DNA from: Chlamydiia bacterium
GTDB taxonomy: Bacteria; Chlamydiota; Chlamydiia; Chlamydiales; JACKPQ01
Length of the DNA stretch: 20,993 nt
Direction: 5' to 3'
NCBI GenBank assembly: GCA_030433395.1
Contig: JAUILX010000003.1
Location: 1 to 20,993 of the forward strand
Part shown: piece after piece, positions 1-7,220 of the stretch
Position numbering within the stretch: position 1 is the stretch's first letter
How the letters are laid out: the number at the start of each line of letters is the position of its first letter
Notes under the pieces: generated by a model
The model's database searches: none
What the model saw: only the letters and a program-made list of their open reading frames with translations
Told to the model about the DNA's origin: nothing
Translations under genes and position numbers: made by a program

Positions 1-2
1 CT

Positions 3-137
3 AAACAGCATCTGACCCTTTCCATGTCTCGCAACCGCAAACGTTACGGCAAAGACACTCCATCGATCCCCTCCCGATTTCTCTTCGAGATCCCCAAAGA
101 GCTCATGAAGATCGTCCCATTCAAGAAAATCGGTTAA
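3..137 (+). CDS. UvrD/Rep/PcrA-type DNA helicase, C-terminal end only
   Basis: The window opens inside a gene whose last 44 codons read in frame 3 and end at a TAA at 135-137. The visible tail contains an arginine-rich stretch (SRNRKRYG) followed by PSIPSRFLFEIP. This matches the typical end of domain 2B/2A in superfamily 1A helicases (UvrD, Rep, PcrA), where a basic R-R-Y-G segment precedes a conserved P-S-R-F-L-x-E-I-P. These enzymes unwind DNA 3' to 5' with ATP in nucleotide excision repair, mismatch repair or replication restart. The N-terminal motor motifs lie outside the window, so which of the three it is cannot be decided. The stop codon lies at the outer edge of the long inverted repeat that follows. 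Confidence 0.8.
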   Translation, partial: KQHLTLSMSRNRKRYGKDTPSIPSRFLFEIPKELMKIVPFKKIG

Positions 138-215
138 AACTTGTACATTTTGGACTTGCTAACTCCAGATATACCGTCTTTTTGGAGTTAGCAAGTCCAA
201 AATGTACAAGTTTTA
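135..215. terminator. 33-bp perfect inverted repeat, probable bidirectional terminator
   Basis: Positions 135-167 and 183-215 are perfect reverse complements (33 bp) around a 15-base loop, with a G-U and an A-U pair possible just inside. The stem begins at the helicase stop codon and ends 11 bases before the stop of the minus-strand gene at 227. Both outer arms end in runs that read as T in the outgoing direction (TTTT at 211-214 on plus, the complement of AAAA at 136-139 on minus). It therefore sits where a shared terminator for two convergent genes is expected. The stem is much longer than a usual intrinsic terminator, so it may also be a dispersed palindromic repeat that has been adopted for this job. 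Confidence 0.7.
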
Positions 216-226
216 CAAAGTAACAC

Positions 227-946
227 CTACCTTGCTACATGCTCCCAATCTTGATAAAGATCATCAAGACTATTAATAACCGCCAATACAATGTTGTCTA
301 CTTCATCCTTGTGTTTATTGTCGATGCTCAGGCGTTTCATGAGTCGATTTGCTAAATCGGCTTGCAAGCGGGCGTGGATGATTTGTTTAATAGACGGGAA
401 GTCTAATCCAAAAACAAAACCTTGAACTGTTGATAACCGATCCAAATGAGTTTCTGCATGTATTGCAATGGCTGAAACGATAAGATCTTTTGCTTCCTGT
501 TCACAGGCCTCTTTAAAGTCATTTTTAGGGATAAACTGGGACAGTTGATTAGCAACTGAATAGGCATTGCTAATAAGGCTTATCCACTGCATGCCTGTTG
601 TCCATTGTACTAAGCATAATGTAGCGCGAACAGCTGGGGCTGCAACTTCTATTGATCGTGGATCTGCCTTTGCTAAATAGTTTGTGTATTCTTGAGTGAT
701 TTTCCCTACATACGCCTGTTTTATTTTTTCTGATTTTAGCAGCATGTGCGTGGCAATCCGATAGAAAAGGTATACAAACCCGACTTTTCCAACAGTCACT
801 TTGCTAAGGGGGTTACGGACGGCACTGGCAAATGATACGAATGAAAGCGCTGTAAGACCAAGGTGACAGGTTTTATACAAAAGCATGTCCCACTGCGCTT
901 GCACGCAATAAGCATTAACTCTTTGATTGACTGCTGCAATGCTCAT
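227..946 (-). CDS. Hypothetical protein, 239 residues
   Basis: Not recognised as a known family. The protein has hydrophobic stretches at about residues 22-45 and 54-70, and a further moderately hydrophobic part around 105-130. The C-terminal half is charged and probably helical. There is no cleavable signal peptide and no catalytic motif that I can see. It is the second gene of a minus-strand pair: the thioredoxin-fold gene ends 19 bases upstream, so co-transcription is likely. No clear ribosome binding site precedes the ATG. It ends against the bidirectional hairpin. Possible membrane association is inferred from hydrophobicity only. Membrane-associated proteins of unknown function are common in Chlamydiae, but I cannot assign this one a role. 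Confidence 0.7.
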   Translation of the reverse strand: MSIAAVNQRVNAYCVQAQWDMLLYKTCHLGLTALSFVSFASAVRNPLSKVTVGKVGFVYLFYRIATHMLLKSEKIKQAYVGKITQEYTNYLAKADPRSIEVAAPAVRATLCLVQWTTGMQWISLISNAYSVANQLSQFIPKNDFKEACEQEAKDLIVSAIAIHAETHLDRLSTVQGFVFGLDFPSIKQIIHARLQADLANRLMKRLSIDNKHKDEVDNIVLAVINSLDDLYQDWEHVAR

Positions 947-965
947 ACAGCCAGACTAGCAAAGC

Positions 966-1949
966 TTAGGCGTTACTAGCAACTTCTTTTTTGAGATGCT
1001 CAAGAGTTTGAAAAACTTCGTGCTTCATAAATGATGGCGCTTCTTGATACGAAATGCGCGCATGATCAAGCGCTGTTTGCAACTCACCTTTGCTGAAAAG
1101 ATATTGTGAAACCATCATGTGTAAGCGCCAAAGGTGCTCTGCATCGGCTTTGCCAAATTTTTTAATATAGGTCAAAAGCGGCTCTACAACTGTCTCTGCA
1201 CTGGCTTTTTCATCTTCGGCTGCTGACTGAAAATCAAGAACGGCTAAACGGTAATGCGCTCCAAAGGTGTTATCTGGATCCATAGAAAGGATTTTTTGTC
1301 GCATCATATTAGCTTCTGTGGTTTGAGCAAGCCCTTTGGTTAACATGTTGCTATAATGCTCAAGCAGAAAAAACGGATCTTTTTCAGCTTCAAGACCACG
1401 CTCGAGCAGGCGTGAAAGAATATGCGACGCTCCTAACTCTTTGGCATCGATATAAAGATATTTTAAACGCTCTGTGTCAATTTGCTTTACCATTAGCCCT
1501 TTTTCAATCTCTTTGTATCTGCATAAAAGGGATTTTAGATGCGCGGCAAGTTGCTCAGGATCATCAGAAAATAGCCCAGCGCGCGATATTTCGTTTTGAT
1601 CGGCATCAAGTAATACCAGCATCGGAAATGCTTCTACCTGGAATTTGTCTTTTAGTTTTGTGTTGCGCTCAATAACTTTTGCTTTATGCGTTTCAAGTTC
1701 TGGAAAATCAATGTGCGCAAAAACAAATTCTTTTTTCAGCGCATCATAGAAAGTGCTTTCATTTAAGATGCGATGGATGAATCGCTGCGATCCCACATCC
1801 CAATCTGACCCTGTAAAGAGCACGATCATCGGCTTGTCGAACACTTTTGCAATGCTAACAGCTTTGTCGTAGTCATCTGTAATGGGCAGACGCTTGGATA
1901 AATCAACAGGCGTTACGCAGAGCATCGCCGACAATAAAAGCTGGAACAT
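966..1949 (-). CDS. Exported thioredoxin-fold protein lacking the CxxC active site
   Basis: An N-terminal hydrophobic stretch (residues 1-15) looks like a signal peptide, so the protein probably acts in the periplasm. Residues about 25-140 follow the thioredoxin_7/DsbD-gamma pattern: a helix, a strand reading MIVLFTGSDW, the active-site position, and VEAFPMLVLLD with the cis-proline at P109. In redox-active relatives the tryptophan is followed by C-x-x-C. Here residues 51-54 are D-V-G-S, so both cysteines are missing and a thiol-disulfide reaction is not expected. Residues 150-327 are helical and look TPR-like. A good ribosome binding site (AGGAAG, 8 bases before the ATG) supports the start. 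Chlamydial DsbH-like proteins are the nearest family I know. This one may be a chaperone-like or binding paralogue, which is inference. Confidence 0.8.
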   Translation of the reverse strand: MFQLLLSAMLCVTPVDLSKRLPITDDYDKAVSIAKVFDKPMIVLFTGSDWDVGSQRFIHRILNESTFYDALKKEFVFAHIDFPELETHKAKVIERNTKLKDKFQVEAFPMLVLLDADQNEISRAGLFSDDPEQLAAHLKSLLCRYKEIEKGLMVKQIDTERLKYLYIDAKELGASHILSRLLERGLEAEKDPFFLLEHYSNMLTKGLAQTTEANMMRQKILSMDPDNTFGAHYRLAVLDFQSAAEDEKASAETVVEPLLTYIKKFGKADAEHLWRLHMMVSQYLFSKGELQTALDHARISYQEAPSFMKHEVFQTLEHLKKEVASNA

Positions 1950-1995
1950 AATTTGTACTTCCTATAACATACTTAAGATCTATATATAGGAAATT

Positions 1996-2439
1996 ATGAC
2001 TTTTTCGCCTACGATTATTTTACGTCACAGACGTGAGAATTTAAAAAAATGCTCTTTAAGGGGCCTTGAGTCGCGAGATGATATGCGCTTTTACACCTAT
2101 CCTAGCGACATTTTACCATCCCTTAATGGCTATGTGATGCTCGACTTTGAGGCACCATTATTAACAGTTGATGATCAAAATCTAGGGATATTTTTAATTG
2201 ATGCGACATGGAAATATGCAGAAGTAATGGCAAGGCAGGTAAAAGAGCCTGTTTTAAGGCGTAGTTTGCCCATAAACTATCGCACTGCTTATCCACGCCG
2301 CCAAGATGATTGCTCAGACCCAAAACGGGGCTTGGCCAGTGTTGAGGCGCTCTACATTGCATATACGATTCTAGGAAGAGATGTAAGCGATCTTCTTGAC
2401 AGCTATCACTGGAAAGATCAGTTTTTAAACCAGTTCTGA
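1996..2439 (+). CDS. Tsr3-like (DUF367) SPOUT-fold RNA aminocarboxypropyltransferase
   Basis: This 147-residue protein matches the Tsr3/DUF367 family along its whole length. Visible landmarks are LKKCSLRGLE near residue 16 (compare KRCSGKKLE in yeast Tsr3), IFLIDATWKYAEVM (compare VVECSWARLEEI), RRSLPINYRTAYPRR (compare LLPYLVAANQVNYGRP), and LASVEALYIAYTILGR followed by HWKDQFL (compare NCVEALAACFAIVGR and FSWGMGFLELN). In archaea and eukaryotes Tsr3 moves the 3-amino-3-carboxypropyl group of S-adenosylmethionine onto N1-methylpseudouridine in the small-subunit rRNA. Bacteria lack the Nep1-made substrate, so the bacterial target is unknown. AGGAA lies 3 bases before the ATG. The 3' end overlaps tyrP by 15 bases tail to tail. 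The family call is confident; the function is transferred only loosely. Confidence 0.78.
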   Translation: MTFSPTIILRHRRENLKKCSLRGLESRDDMRFYTYPSDILPSLNGYVMLDFEAPLLTVDDQNLGIFLIDATWKYAEVMARQVKEPVLRRSLPINYRTAYPRRQDDCSDPKRGLASVEALYIAYTILGRDVSDLLDSYHWKDQFLNQF

Positions 2440-3615
2440 AATGAGTTCCATAGCTAGTTCAAAGACAACAAATCCCATTAAAATTAAGAGCAGCCCCTTT
2501 CCACCTGGCAGTTGACGATTGATGCTGGGATAGTCGAGTTTGTATCTTCCAACCCAGACCATTAAAGCTGGCAGGAAGCCTAGCAATAAAGCGCAGCCAA
2601 CACCACCGGCATATCCAAGTGCTTTATAAAAAAGATTTGGGTTAATAAACGTGATTAAGAGTGGAGGCAAAAACACGATTGCACCCAACAAATATTTGCG
2701 TGCTCCTTTTTTTGCAATCTGCAAGCCATCTGACATAAAATCCATCAACCCCAAGGTCACGCCCAAAAATGAAGTGGTCAAGGCAAAAAAAGAAAAAAAT
2801 TGTCCAATTGCGTAAATGGGTGAATTGGCTAAAATATGCTTGAGCGGGTCAACAGCTGTCATTTGCTCTTGCTTTGCCATCAATAATCCATACTTACCCG
2901 ACAGTGGAATGATTCCCAAAATAAGATATTCCCAAATAATATAGGCTAAAAATGGAATTGCTGTCCCAAATAAAATCGCCTTTCTTACTTTAGCTCCATC
3001 GCGATTGAGGTATGAAACAATCGATGGCACTGTCCCCTGATAACTAAATGAAGTAAAAATCACAGGTAAAGCTAAAAAAGCTGGCCATAGATTAAAACGC
3101 ATGGCAAGCCCAGGTTTGACTTTGCCGAAGCTAACTGCCACAAAAATTACAAATGAGATAACCAATCCAGCCATCAACATCCAGTTGATGCGATCTACAG
3201 AGCGCGTACCACTGATAACAATTCCGCCGAAAATAAGAACAAATAACACGGATCCAAGCCATGTGGGTAGATCTAAAATCTGAGATACAAAACCACCACC
3301 TCCGGCAACATAAGCGACCGAAAGGCAGTAAAATAAAAATAGGTATAATATCCAAGCAACTATTTTACCAAACCGACCCAGCAAATGTGATGCCATCGAA
3401 ATGATATTTGCATCTTGCGGCATCCATAAACAAATTTCCACGAAAAGCAACCCTGTACAGGCACTAAATGCCCAGCAGATACAGTAAATCAACAAGCTTG
3501 GCAAAAACCCTGCCTGAGCTGTCACCACTGGCAATGCCAGCATCCCAGCTCCTAGAGCTGTCCCACCCAAAATGAGCGCAGCCCCCAATGTTTTCAAATC
3601 TAAATTTTTCATCAT
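2425..3615 (-). CDS. tyrP: Aromatic amino acid permease, TyrP/HAAAP family
   Basis: An inner-membrane transporter of the hydroxy/aromatic amino acid permease family, expected to import tyrosine or tryptophan by proton symport. The first membrane segment carries the family signature GTALGAGMLALP at residues 18-29, and about eleven hydrophobic segments follow over 396 residues, the normal length for TyrP. A glycine-rich VAGGGGFVSQI after the third segment is also typical. A TTG directly precedes two adjacent ATG codons; I chose the ATG at 3615, and 3618 (TTG) or 3612 (ATG) remain possible because no ribosome binding site is obvious. Chlamydiae are auxotrophic for aromatic amino acids and keep such permeases. 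The gene is divergent from pcnB across about 50 bases and convergent with the Tsr3-like gene. Confidence 0.88.
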   Translation of the reverse strand: MMKNLDLKTLGAALILGGTALGAGMLALPVVTAQAGFLPSLLIYCICWAFSACTGLLFVEICLWMPQDANIISMASHLLGRFGKIVAWILYLFLFYCLSVAYVAGGGGFVSQILDLPTWLGSVLFVLIFGGIVISGTRSVDRINWMLMAGLVISFVIFVAVSFGKVKPGLAMRFNLWPAFLALPVIFTSFSYQGTVPSIVSYLNRDGAKVRKAILFGTAIPFLAYIIWEYLILGIIPLSGKYGLLMAKQEQMTAVDPLKHILANSPIYAIGQFFSFFALTTSFLGVTLGLMDFMSDGLQIAKKGARKYLLGAIVFLPPLLITFINPNLFYKALGYAGGVGCALLLGFLPALMVWVGRYKLDYPSINRQLPGGKGLLLILMGFVVFELAMELISELV

Positions 3616-3634
3616 CAAACCAGATTAACAAATC

Positions 3635-3663
3635 TTGACTTTTGACCCTAATAAAAATATACT
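3635..3663 (+). promoter_or_regulatory. Sigma70/sigma66-type promoter for pcnB
   Basis: TTGACT at 3635-3640 and TATACT at 3658-3663 are separated by exactly 17 bases, and each hexamer matches the consensus at five of six positions. The predicted transcription start, about seven bases after the -10 box, falls at 3670, on the second of two consecutive GTG codons. The pcnB message would then be leaderless, or the real start codon would be further downstream. Confidence 0.65.
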
Positions 3664-3666
3664 CAG

Positions 3667-4926
3667 GTGGTGCAACCGAATATCTACCCGAAAGAAGAAC
3701 ACGGCATAGCGCTCGACCACATTGATCGTCATGCCCTTTACATCATTGAAAAGCTACGCGCTGGCGGCCATACGGCTTACCTTGTCGGTGGTAGCGTGCG
3801 TGATCTACTACTCGGACACACCCCTAAAGATTATGATATTTCTACCTCAGCAAAGCCCGAAGAGATCAAATCATTATTTGGCCGACAGTGCATCCTGATT
3901 GGACGTCGTTTTCGCTTAGCCCACATCCGCTTTGGCCGCAAAATCATCGAGGTTGCTACATTCCGCGCTGGCGATCCTGAGTCTCCTGATCTGATTACGC
4001 GTGATAATATTTGGGGCTCACCCGAAGAAGATGTGCTCCGACGTGATTTTACAATCAATGGTCTTTTCTATGACAGTTTTGATCAAACTGTCATCGACTA
4101 CGTCGGCGGCTATCCCGATATCAAAGAGCGCTGCCTAAAAATGATTGGCGAGCCTTATGTGCGCTACCGGCAAGATCCCGTGCGTATGATCAGGCTTCTT
4201 AAATTCATTGCCCGCTTCAATCTAGAGGCCGAGCATGACACGCGCATTGCGCTCATAGAATGCAAAGAAGAAATTGTCAAAAGCTCGCAAGCGCGTGTTC
4301 TTGAAGAGCTTTTACGCATGCTTGAATCTGGCGCATCAGAAAGCTTTTTTAAGCTCATGACTGAATATGGCGTTTTGCAAATGCTTCTGCCACAGATCGC
4401 TCACTTTTTAGAGCATCCCGGTGGCAATGAAGTCTTTGCTTACCTACAAGAAATTGATGAAATGCAAAAAGAGCGCTTTGAAAAACTCGACCGCTCACTT
4501 CCTCTTTGCGCACTGGTCTACCCCCTTCTAACTGCGCACCTAAAAGCTCACTTCATCGATTGCAAGCGCACTCCTCACCTCGGAGACATTCAAACAGCTG
4601 TTGCCGATATGATCCGCGAAGTTTTTGAACCATTTTTTCACCTTCCCCGTCGTATCGCTGGCAAGATGATGGCCATTCTCAATGGCCAGTATCGCATGAC
4701 ACCTTTTGAGCAAACAAAAAAACGCGCGCGCCTACCTAAAATACCTGAATTTAACCTAGCTATCGACTTTTTAGACTTGCGCACGCGCATCGATCCCGAG
4801 TTGAAGCAAACCTATACAACTTGGAAAGAAGCTTTCGATAATTCAGAGCCCATGCCAGAAACAAAACTGCGTAGAAGAAAGCGCAGGCCAAGAAAGAGGC
4901 GGAATAATGACAGTTCCGCTGTTTAA
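3667..4926 (+). CDS. pcnB: Poly(A) polymerase / CCA-adding family nucleotidyltransferase
   Basis: A class II nucleotidyltransferase that adds nucleotides to RNA 3' ends. The head domain shows GGSVRDLLLG (residues 41-50), the metal-binding pair in KDYDIST (D55 and D57), IGRRFRLAHIRFG, IEVATFR (about 94-100) and RRDFTINGL (125-133), then DPVRMIRLLKF near 160. The combination of GRRFRLAH and IEVATFR is typical of PcnB poly(A) polymerases rather than dedicated CCA enzymes. The last 20 residues are a strongly basic tail (RRRKRRPRKRR), usual for RNA binding in PcnB. The start is a GTG at 3667 or 3670 with no ribosome binding site, directly below a strong promoter. It heads an operon with the hydrolase (20-base overlap) and lpxB. 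In the cell it would tag RNA for decay or maturation. Confidence 0.88.
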   Translation: MVQPNIYPKEEHGIALDHIDRHALYIIEKLRAGGHTAYLVGGSVRDLLLGHTPKDYDISTSAKPEEIKSLFGRQCILIGRRFRLAHIRFGRKIIEVATFRAGDPESPDLITRDNIWGSPEEDVLRRDFTINGLFYDSFDQTVIDYVGGYPDIKERCLKMIGEPYVRYRQDPVRMIRLLKFIARFNLEAEHDTRIALIECKEEIVKSSQARVLEELLRMLESGASESFFKLMTEYGVLQMLLPQIAHFLEHPGGNEVFAYLQEIDEMQKERFEKLDRSLPLCALVYPLLTAHLKAHFIDCKRTPHLGDIQTAVADMIREVFEPFFHLPRRIAGKMMAILNGQYRMTPFEQTKKRARLPKIPEFNLAIDFLDLRTRIDPELKQTYTTWKEAFDNSEPMPETKLRRRKRRPRKRRNNDSSAV

Positions 4927-5614
4927 AGGACCCCCTTTAGAAGAAGGCCCTCTGCCAGGCCTTTTTTATTTTGCGCTCTCAGACGACGAAAGCCTTAATC
5001 TCGATCCCTTCAACCAGCCAGTCGAGTTTTTAAAAAATGAGCGCATCCGCGTTTTTTCTCTGACAATTCCAGGACATGGACCTGATCTTGATCCAACAAA
5101 AGCCATCAATCGCTGGAAAGAGTTTTACGACCAAGGCCTCGACCCCCTTTCGCCTTTTTTTGCCAAAGCGGCACAAACCATCGAACAGCTAGCTGCCCAA
5201 AATGTCCTTTCCAAAGTTGCCGTTGCAGGCCTATCCCGTGGAGCATTCTGCGCCCTGCACATAGCAGCTCGTACACCCCTAGTGCGCACCATTTTAGGAT
5301 TTGCTCCTCTGACCGATCTCAACTATTTACAAGAATTTGCAGGTTCTACACCCCGCCACCTTAGCTTAGAGCCTCTTATTCCTAAACTCTGCGACCGCAC
5401 TATCCGCTTCTATATCGGTAACCGCGACACTCGCACAGGATCAGAAAATTGTTTTCATCTCGTGCGCGACCTTGCTAACGAAGCTTACGAGCAGCGCATC
5501 CGCTCAAGCCCCATAGAAATGATTGTCGGTCCATCTATCGGTCACAAGGGGCATGGCACCTCACCAGAAGTCTTTAAAAACGGAGCCAACTGGCTAACTG
5601 AGCAATTGCTATGA
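4907..5614 (+). CDS. Alpha/beta-hydrolase fold serine esterase/lipase-like protein
   Basis: A 235-residue single-domain alpha/beta hydrolase. The nucleophile elbow is VAVAGLSRG with the serine at S110. The acid is probably D174 in YIGNRD after a strand, and the base is H213 or H216 in SIGHKGHG. An oxyanion-type loop IPGHGPD sits near residues 54-60. No signal peptide or membrane segment is visible, so it is probably cytoplasmic. It overlaps pcnB by 20 bases and lpxB by 4 bases (ATGA), so it is translationally coupled to both, and a GAGG-type ribosome binding site lies inside the pcnB tail codons. The substrate is unknown; an acyl ester or thioester linked to lipid A or membrane lipid metabolism is a guess from position. 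Confidence 0.82.
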   Translation: MTVPLFKGPPLEEGPLPGLFYFALSDDESLNLDPFNQPVEFLKNERIRVFSLTIPGHGPDLDPTKAINRWKEFYDQGLDPLSPFFAKAAQTIEQLAAQNVLSKVAVAGLSRGAFCALHIAARTPLVRTILGFAPLTDLNYLQEFAGSTPRHLSLEPLIPKLCDRTIRFYIGNRDTRTGSENCFHLVRDLANEAYEQRIRSSPIEMIVGPSIGHKGHGTSPEVFKNGANWLTEQLL

Positions 5615-6663
5615 TTGATTATTTTCTTTTTGCGGGCGAAAAAAGTGGAGACCTTCACGGAGCACGTCTTTTAAAAAAACTAGCTAAGCCCAACATCAAA
5701 ATAGCCGCTGTAGCCGGCCCGCAAATGCGCAAATACCCCATTGACTGCCCCGTTAAAACAGAGCTTTTTGAAGTCATGGGATTTTTAGATATTATCCCCG
5801 CCCTGCCACGCCTATTCTTCCTCTTTCACAAAGTCAAACGCGCGATACTAAAGCGCAACCCCAAAACCGTGATCCTCATCGATTACGCAGAATTTAACAT
5901 GCTTATTGCCAAAGCACTACGCAAAAATGGTTTTCAAGGAAAAATCATTCAATACATCTGCCCCACTGTTTGGGCCTGGCGCAAAAACCGCATCCATACC
6001 ATGGCCAAGTATTTTGATGAGGTCCAATGCATTCTACCCTTTGAGCCTGCCTGCTTTAAAAACACCCCACTCAAAGCAACCTATATTGGCCACCCAATGG
6101 TTGAAGAATTTAAAGAGTTTAAATACGATCCGACATGGTCTAAAAAATTCTCAAAAAAGCCCATTCTGGCGATTTTCCCAGGGTCGCGCACAAAAGAAAT
6201 CAAGCGCAATCTCCCCATTCAGCTACGCGTTGCCAAAAAGCTCTCTCAAAAGCACAACTTGCAGCCCGTGATTTCATGCGCCCATGCAAAACACATCCGC
6301 GCGATTCTAAAGCATAACAAAGATGATTTTCCAATTGTCGATGAGCGCCATACTCACAACCTCATGCACGATGCCAAGCTTGCCATTGCTACCTCTGGGA
6401 CAGTCAATCTACAGCTAGCGCTCCACGGCACTCCAACAGCAGTCACCTACTCTATAAGACGCCTCGATCAATTCATCGCACAAAAGCTTTTGCGCATTAA
6501 TCTGCCCTACTACTCCCTTCCAAACATCATCGCACAAAAGGAGCTTTTTCCCGAATTCTACGGCTCTAACCTCAAAGAGCCAAAGCTTACTCATGCGTTG
6601 GAACAACTTCTACTTTCAAGCGCTCAATCAAAATTTGCATCGCTGGTTTCTATACTCTTTTAA
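5611..6663 (+). CDS. lpxB: Lipid-A-disaccharide synthase, C-terminus shortened
   Basis: Family GT19 glycosyltransferase that joins UDP-2,3-diacylglucosamine and lipid X into the lipid A disaccharide at the inner membrane. Visible signatures are AGEKSGDLHGA (residues 8-18), LIDYAEFN with D91, YICPTVWAWRKNRI (115-128), YIGHPM (158-163), IFPGSRTKEI, and ATSGTVNLQLAL near the UDP-sugar site. At 350 residues it is shorter than the usual 375-390. The family normally continues about 25-35 residues past the helix that ends near LEQLLL, whereas this one ends in a non-conserved SAQSKFASLVSILF. The lesion coincides with the start of the AT-rich island. It also lacks the extra N-terminal domain I recall in Chlamydia LpxB. 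The catalytic core is complete, so function is plausible but not certain. ATG overlaps the previous stop. Confidence 0.88.
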   Translation: MIDYFLFAGEKSGDLHGARLLKKLAKPNIKIAAVAGPQMRKYPIDCPVKTELFEVMGFLDIIPALPRLFFLFHKVKRAILKRNPKTVILIDYAEFNMLIAKALRKNGFQGKIIQYICPTVWAWRKNRIHTMAKYFDEVQCILPFEPACFKNTPLKATYIGHPMVEEFKEFKYDPTWSKKFSKKPILAIFPGSRTKEIKRNLPIQLRVAKKLSQKHNLQPVISCAHAKHIRAILKHNKDDFPIVDERHTHNLMHDAKLAIATSGTVNLQLALHGTPTAVTYSIRRLDQFIAQKLLRINLPYYSLPNIIAQKELFPEFYGSNLKEPKLTHALEQLLLSSAQSKFASLVSILF

Positions 6664-6678
6664 GCTACTTATATTAAG

Positions 6679-6725
6679 TTTGATATAGATATCTAATCAA
6701 ATCTATAAAAATAGATGGTTTTTTG
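6679..6725 (+). terminator. AT-rich hairpins with T tract after lpxB
   Basis: Two stem candidates follow the lpxB stop. One is a nearly perfect pairing of 6679-6690 with 6691-6701, with one bulged A and no proper loop. The second is ATCTAT (6701-6706), an AAAA loop, ATAGAT (6711-6716) and then GG plus six T (6719-6724). The second has the layout of an intrinsic terminator but a weak AT-only stem. Confidence 0.4.
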
Positions 6726-6752
6726 AGCAAAAATAGACTGAAATAAAGACAA

Positions 6753-7013
6753 TTGAACAAACACATAGTTTTTTTACCATGCTTGAAAATCAGCGAATCG
6801 GCTATCTATTTTTACGGAATCCAATATAACACCTATCCACTTTCGTATAAGCCTAAAAATATTCTAGATCCATTGGATCATCTACAGTTTGCGCTCAAGC
6901 ACCAAGGCTACAACCAGTCATTGCTAGATCAGCTATTTCAAAAACTTGACCAAGCATCCATTTTATCGCGTATAGCTAAAAAATTAAATGGCGTTAAGGT
7001 GGATCCACCTTAG
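6753..7013 (+). pseudogene. N-terminal remnant of a Fic family protein gene
   Basis: The reading frame opens at a TTG (6753) and ends at TAG (7011-7013). Residues about 25-60 carry YPLSYKPK and LDHLQFALKHQGYN, which matches the conserved N-terminal region of the long class of Fic proteins (a Y-P-x-S-Y-x-P element followed by H-L-x-F-A-L-K-H-E-G). The catalytic half of the same protein resumes at about 7083 in the same frame and is listed separately as 7221-8180. Two stops (7011 and 7047) lie between. The extreme N-terminus is also short compared with relatives, and no ribosome binding site is visible before the TTG. I read this as the 5' part of a decayed gene rather than an independent small protein. 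It could be real only if translated as a truncated regulator. Confidence 0.6.
6995..7012. repeat. 18-bp perfect palindrome at the Fic gene lesion
   Basis: TAAGGTGGATCCACCTTA is its own reverse complement and spans the TAG that ends the first Fic fragment. It is followed within 20-50 bases by a 12-base direct repeat with one mismatch (7029-7040 and 7051-7062, period 22) and by an imperfect inverted repeat. The cluster lies exactly at the join between the two Fic halves. Confidence 0.65.
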
Positions 7014-7220
7014 CTCGCCGTTCATCTTGCATCTCACGCGTTTTGCTAACGCATCTTACGCGAGAATAGGAACGCCAAGTCGGGCTATTACACGTCCTCA
7101 GGAAGACTGAAAAATCGTCAACGCATTTGGGACAGCTTACTCGGCACCTTCAGCTACTGCCCTTTAGTACGCAAGACTAAAGCGCTTGAAGAATGGAGAG
7201 AAAAGCATCTAAACAAAAAG

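Noticed and set aside
5906..6271. 121-codon plus-strand frame inside lpxB
   Set aside because: Shadow frame within a conserved glycosyltransferase; no independent signals.
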